NCBI GenBank assembly: GCA_002721375.1
Contig: PBKH01000001.1
Location: 23,982 to 30,550, forward strand
Reading direction: 5' to 3'
Source: Verrucomicrobiales bacterium
GTDB taxonomy: Bacteria > Verrucomicrobiota > Verrucomicrobiia > Limisphaerales > UBA1096
Length of the DNA stretch: 6,569 nucleotides
Shown: positions 4,384-6,569 of the stretch, piece after piece
Numbering within the stretch: the first letter of the stretch is position 1
How the letters are laid out: each line of letters opens with the position of its first letter
Notes under the pieces: model-generated
Database searches by the model: none
What the model was told of the DNA's origin: nothing
Seen by the model: only the letters and a program-made list of their open reading frames with translations
Program-made: the position numbers and the translations under genes

Positions 4384-6569
4384 ATGCAGCTCATCGCTAA
4401 AACCATCTTTCTCTTAGCCTATTTTCTCGCCATGGCGGTAAACATGGCGGCAGATGAGAACATTGATTTTTTTGAAAAGAAAATCCGACCCGTCCTCATC
4501 AACCATTGTTATAAATGCCACTCGGCCGAGGCGGAACAAAAAGGCAAACTCAAAGGCAAACTCCGGCTCGACCTTCGAGAGGCCATCCGCAGTCGTGGCG
4601 AGTCCGGCTTAAAGGCAGTCGTTCCCGGTAAGCCGGACGAGAGCAATCTTTACCGCGCAATCACATATCTCGACCCCGAACTGGTAATGCCGCCCAAGAC
4701 CCGTCTGGACAAGGGTGTAGTAAAAGATTTCAAGCGTTGGATCGAGATGGAAGCGCCCGACCCGCGCGACGGCCGCCTTGCCAAGGAGAATGCCAAACAG
4801 ATCAACTTCGACGAGGCCCGAAAGTTCTGGTCCTTTCGTAAGCCAAACGAACCAGCTCTGCCGGCAGTGCAGCAGAGTTCTTGGCCGAGAGAAGATCTCG
4901 ATCTTTTTATCCTCGCCCAGCTCGAGGCCAGCCAGTTGCGGCCCGCTTCAGCTACGCCCAAGCGCACTCTCATCCGCCGGGCAACCTACGATCTGACCGG
5001 GCTCCCGCCCACTATGGAGGAGGTCTCCGCATTTCTCGCCGACAAATCACCGGATGCCTTTCGCAAGGTAGTCGACCGACTACTAGCCTCGCCACATTAC
5101 GGCGAAAAATGGGGACGCCACTGGCTAGACGTCGCCCGCTACGCTGACAGTAACGGCCTCGATGAAAATCTCGCCTACATCAACGCATTCCGCTATCGCA
5201 ACTACGTAATCAATGCATTTAACAAGGACAAACCATACGACCAGTTTGTTCGGGAACAAATCGCGGGCGACCTGCTGAAACCATCCAGAAACGAGCCAGA
5301 AACAATCCGTCATGCGCGCCACATAGCCACTGGTTTTCTGAGCGTTGGTGCCAAAATGCTAGCCGAGGATGACGGACGGAAGATGGAGATGGATATCATT
5401 GACGAGCAACTTGATACGCTGGGTCGCGCGTTCATGGGCATGACGCTTGGCTGCGCACGTTGCCACGACCACAAATTTGACCCCATCCCAACTCGAGACT
5501 ATTACGCTTTGGCGGGTATATTCAAGAGCACGCATACGATGGACAACCATAAGGTAGTCGCGCAGTGGCATGAGATAGAAATCGGCACTGCCTCACTTCG
5601 CACCAAACAAGCCGAAGTCGACAAGGTAGCCAAAGAACAAAAACAGACGATCGAACGATTCAAAAACAAGGCCTCGAAGAGTGTCATTGATCAGGCTCGC
5701 AACCACGCGGCTGATTACTTGATCAAGGCGCTCATCCAGTCCCGCGCGAACAATCGAATTGAGCACTTTATCAAGCAGGAAAAGAACAGACCAGATTTCG
5801 TCCTGATTGAAGCGGAGACGTTCAACCGTGGAAACGGACTTCGTTCCAGCGAAGGCTATGGGGAAGGAATCGGCATACTCATCAGCAGCGGGCCAACCAA
5901 AGTGGAATACGATGTAAATATTGCAAAGACGGACATCTACACGCTGCACATGCGTTATGCGGCGCAGCAATCGCGCCCAGGCGAACTTATAGTCAACGAC
6001 AAGCTTATCAACGAGAAATCCGTGGGTAATGTTACCGGCACATGGTATCCAGATTCGCAAAAGTGGCATCTTGAAGGCACGTTTCCGCTCAATGCCGGCA
6101 ATAATATCCTCAAGTTCGAATGGGCCACCCCAACCCCACACATCGATAAACTTCTGCTCATGCCAACGAAAGAACAGCTCGATGGTGAACCATTCAAAAG
6201 CAGTCACCTTCAGGCAACCTTTATAAAGCAATGGATGGAAGCCCTGAAACAGGCCAGTAAAGACACCATTTCGCCGCTCCAAGAATGGAGTGTGTTTCTC
6301 GACAACCCTGTGAAACCGGTCGACAAAGTGGCAATCGATAACATTCGCCGTCGATTCTCGGAAACTGCGGAGGGTGACCCTCTCCACCAACTACTTCACA
6401 AAAAAGACGGCCCGTTCAAGACACCGAATGAGGTTGAGAAACTTTTTACAGAGGCAGAGCAAGAGAGGTTGAAGCAACTCCAAAAGGAACTTGAAAAAAT
6501 TGAAAAACGCCGCCCGAAAACACCTAAAGCAATGGCAGTCCGCGAAGGGAAAGTGCAAGATCTGAAGGT
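4384..6569 (+). CDS. Exported PSCyt1-PSCyt2(DUF1549)-PSD1(DUF1553) cytochrome-like protein with CBM-like insert (3' partial)
   Basis: The frame is open from ATG 4384 to the window end (728 complete codons); no stop is reached. The start gives a signal peptide (MQLIAKTIFLLAYFLAMAVN, cleavage near MAA, residues 21-23). The upstream gene's stop TAA is in the same frame seven codons earlier, so no longer ATG or GTG start is possible. Residues about 27-125 are PSCyt1: heme motif CYKCH (Cys42, Cys45, His46), then 'VPGKPDESNLYRAI' and 'MPPKTRLDKG', where Met102 is a candidate axial ligand. Residues about 168-385 are PSCyt2/DUF1549, with 'RRATYDLTGLPPT', 'HYGEKWGRHWLDVARYADSN' and a second motif CARCHDHKFDP (Cys357, Cys360, His361). 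A charged helical stretch (about 403-430) precedes a CBM6/35-like insert (470-595). A second coiled-coil-like stretch (683-710) leads to 'AMAVREG', the start of PSD1/DUF1553, cut by the edge. The family is very abundant in Planctomycetota and Verrucomicrobiota. It is thought to be exported and heme-binding, often linked to polysaccharide or sulfated-glycan use, with no settled reaction. Confidence 0.9.
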   Translation, partial: MQLIAKTIFLLAYFLAMAVNMAADENIDFFEKKIRPVLINHCYKCHSAEAEQKGKLKGKLRLDLREAIRSRGESGLKAVVPGKPDESNLYRAITYLDPELVMPPKTRLDKGVVKDFKRWIEMEAPDPRDGRLAKENAKQINFDEARKFWSFRKPNEPALPAVQQSSWPREDLDLFILAQLEASQLRPASATPKRTLIRRATYDLTGLPPTMEEVSAFLADKSPDAFRKVVDRLLASPHYGEKWGRHWLDVARYADSNGLDENLAYINAFRYRNYVINAFNKDKPYDQFVREQIAGDLLKPSRNEPETIRHARHIATGFLSVGAKMLAEDDGRKMEMDIIDEQLDTLGRAFMGMTLGCARCHDHKFDPIPTRDYYALAGIFKSTHTMDNHKVVAQWHEIEIGTASLRTKQAEVDKVAKEQKQTIERFKNKASKSVIDQARNHAADYLIKALIQSRANNRIEHFIKQEKNRPDFVLIEAETFNRGNGLRSSEGYGEGIGILISSGPTKVEYDVNIAKTDIYTLHMRYAAQQSRPGELIVNDKLINEKSVGNVTGTWYPDSQKWHLEGTFPLNAGNNILKFEWATPTPHIDKLLLMPTKEQLDGEPFKSSHLQATFIKQWMEALKQASKDTISPLQEWSVFLDNPVKPVDKVAIDNIRRRFSETAEGDPLHQLLHKKDGPFKTPNEVEKLFTEAEQERLKQLQKELEKIEKRRPKTPKAMAVREGKVQDLK
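4540..4563 (+). repeat. Perfect 12-bp tandem duplication in the cytochrome-like gene
   Basis: The unit AAAGGCAAACTC occurs twice without a gap at 4540-4551 and 4552-4563, encoding KGKL-KGKL (residues 53-60). It lies seven residues after the CYKCH heme motif, where relatives usually have a single 'KGxLRLD'-like segment. It keeps the frame and looks like a recent slippage duplication. Confidence 0.85.
5791..6168 (+). other. CBM6/CBM35-like carbohydrate-binding domain inside the cytochrome-like protein
   Basis: Residues about 470-595 of the gene starting at 4384 have the layout of a family 6/35-type carbohydrate-binding beta-sandwich. They open with 'FVLIEAETFNRGNG', where the IEAE-type strand is a hallmark of the N-terminal calcium-site edge. 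Next come 'SSGPTKVEYDVNIAKTDIYT' (501-520), 'LHMRYAAQQSRPGELIVND' (521-539), a 'GTW' and 'W.LEGTFPLNAGNNILKFEW' pair of strands (552-580), and a closing 'HIDKLLLMP' (586-594). It lies between the PSCyt2 domain and the start of PSD1, bracketed by charged helical segments. The assignment is by motif pattern only; the subfamily and ligand cannot be given. Confidence 0.68.

Noticed and set aside
5593..6390. Open frame of 265 codons on the minus strand
   Set aside because: It lies fully inside the strongly supported + strand cytochrome-like gene. Its translation shows no recognisable domain or signal peptide and has the aromatic-rich composition typical of an antisense shadow.

Overview
The window reads as a stretch of a PVC-superphylum bacterium, Planctomycetota or Verrucomicrobiota. 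Every gene belongs to a family that is strongly expanded in those phyla: a planctomycete-type alpha/beta hydrolase of the prolyl-oligopeptidase group, an SMP-30/gluconolactonase propeller, DUF1080 (3-keto-disaccharide hydrolase) domains, and a PSCyt1-PSCyt2-PSD1 multidomain cytochrome. The sequence alone does not separate the two phyla. GC looks balanced, slightly above half by eye. No RNA gene, mobile element or CRISPR array is visible.

Layout: all four genes are on the + strand and tightly packed. (1) Positions 1-1590 hold the 3' part of a serine hydrolase whose N-terminus lies left of the window. (2) After 49 bp, 1640-3256 encodes a secreted fusion of an SMP-30-like six-bladed propeller with a C-terminal DUF1080 domain. 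(3) After 56 bp, 3313-4362 encodes a secreted protein with a small N-terminal beta domain and a second DUF1080 domain. (4) After 21 bp, and in the same reading frame, 4384 starts a large exported cytochrome-like protein. It has two CxxCH motifs and an unusual carbohydrate-binding-like insert, and runs off the right edge just as its PSD1 domain begins.

The last three genes look like one transcription unit for extracytoplasmic proteins, and the hydrolase may belong to it. An inferred working picture is a periplasmic or surface module handling oxidised or complex carbohydrate. The DUF1080 domains would act on (keto-)glycosides, the SMP-30 propeller on a sugar lactone or similar ester, and the alpha/beta hydrolase on an ester or peptide. 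The heme protein would supply redox chemistry while held to the substrate by its sugar-binding-like domain. No substrate can be named from the sequence.

The most noteworthy points are the CBM6/35-like insert in the cytochrome protein, the propeller-DUF1080 fusion next to a second DUF1080 protein, a perfect 12-bp in-frame tandem duplication just after the first heme motif, and the lack of a recognisable Shine-Dalgarno sequence before all three visible starts. I see nothing that clearly amounts to an undescribed defence or mobile system.
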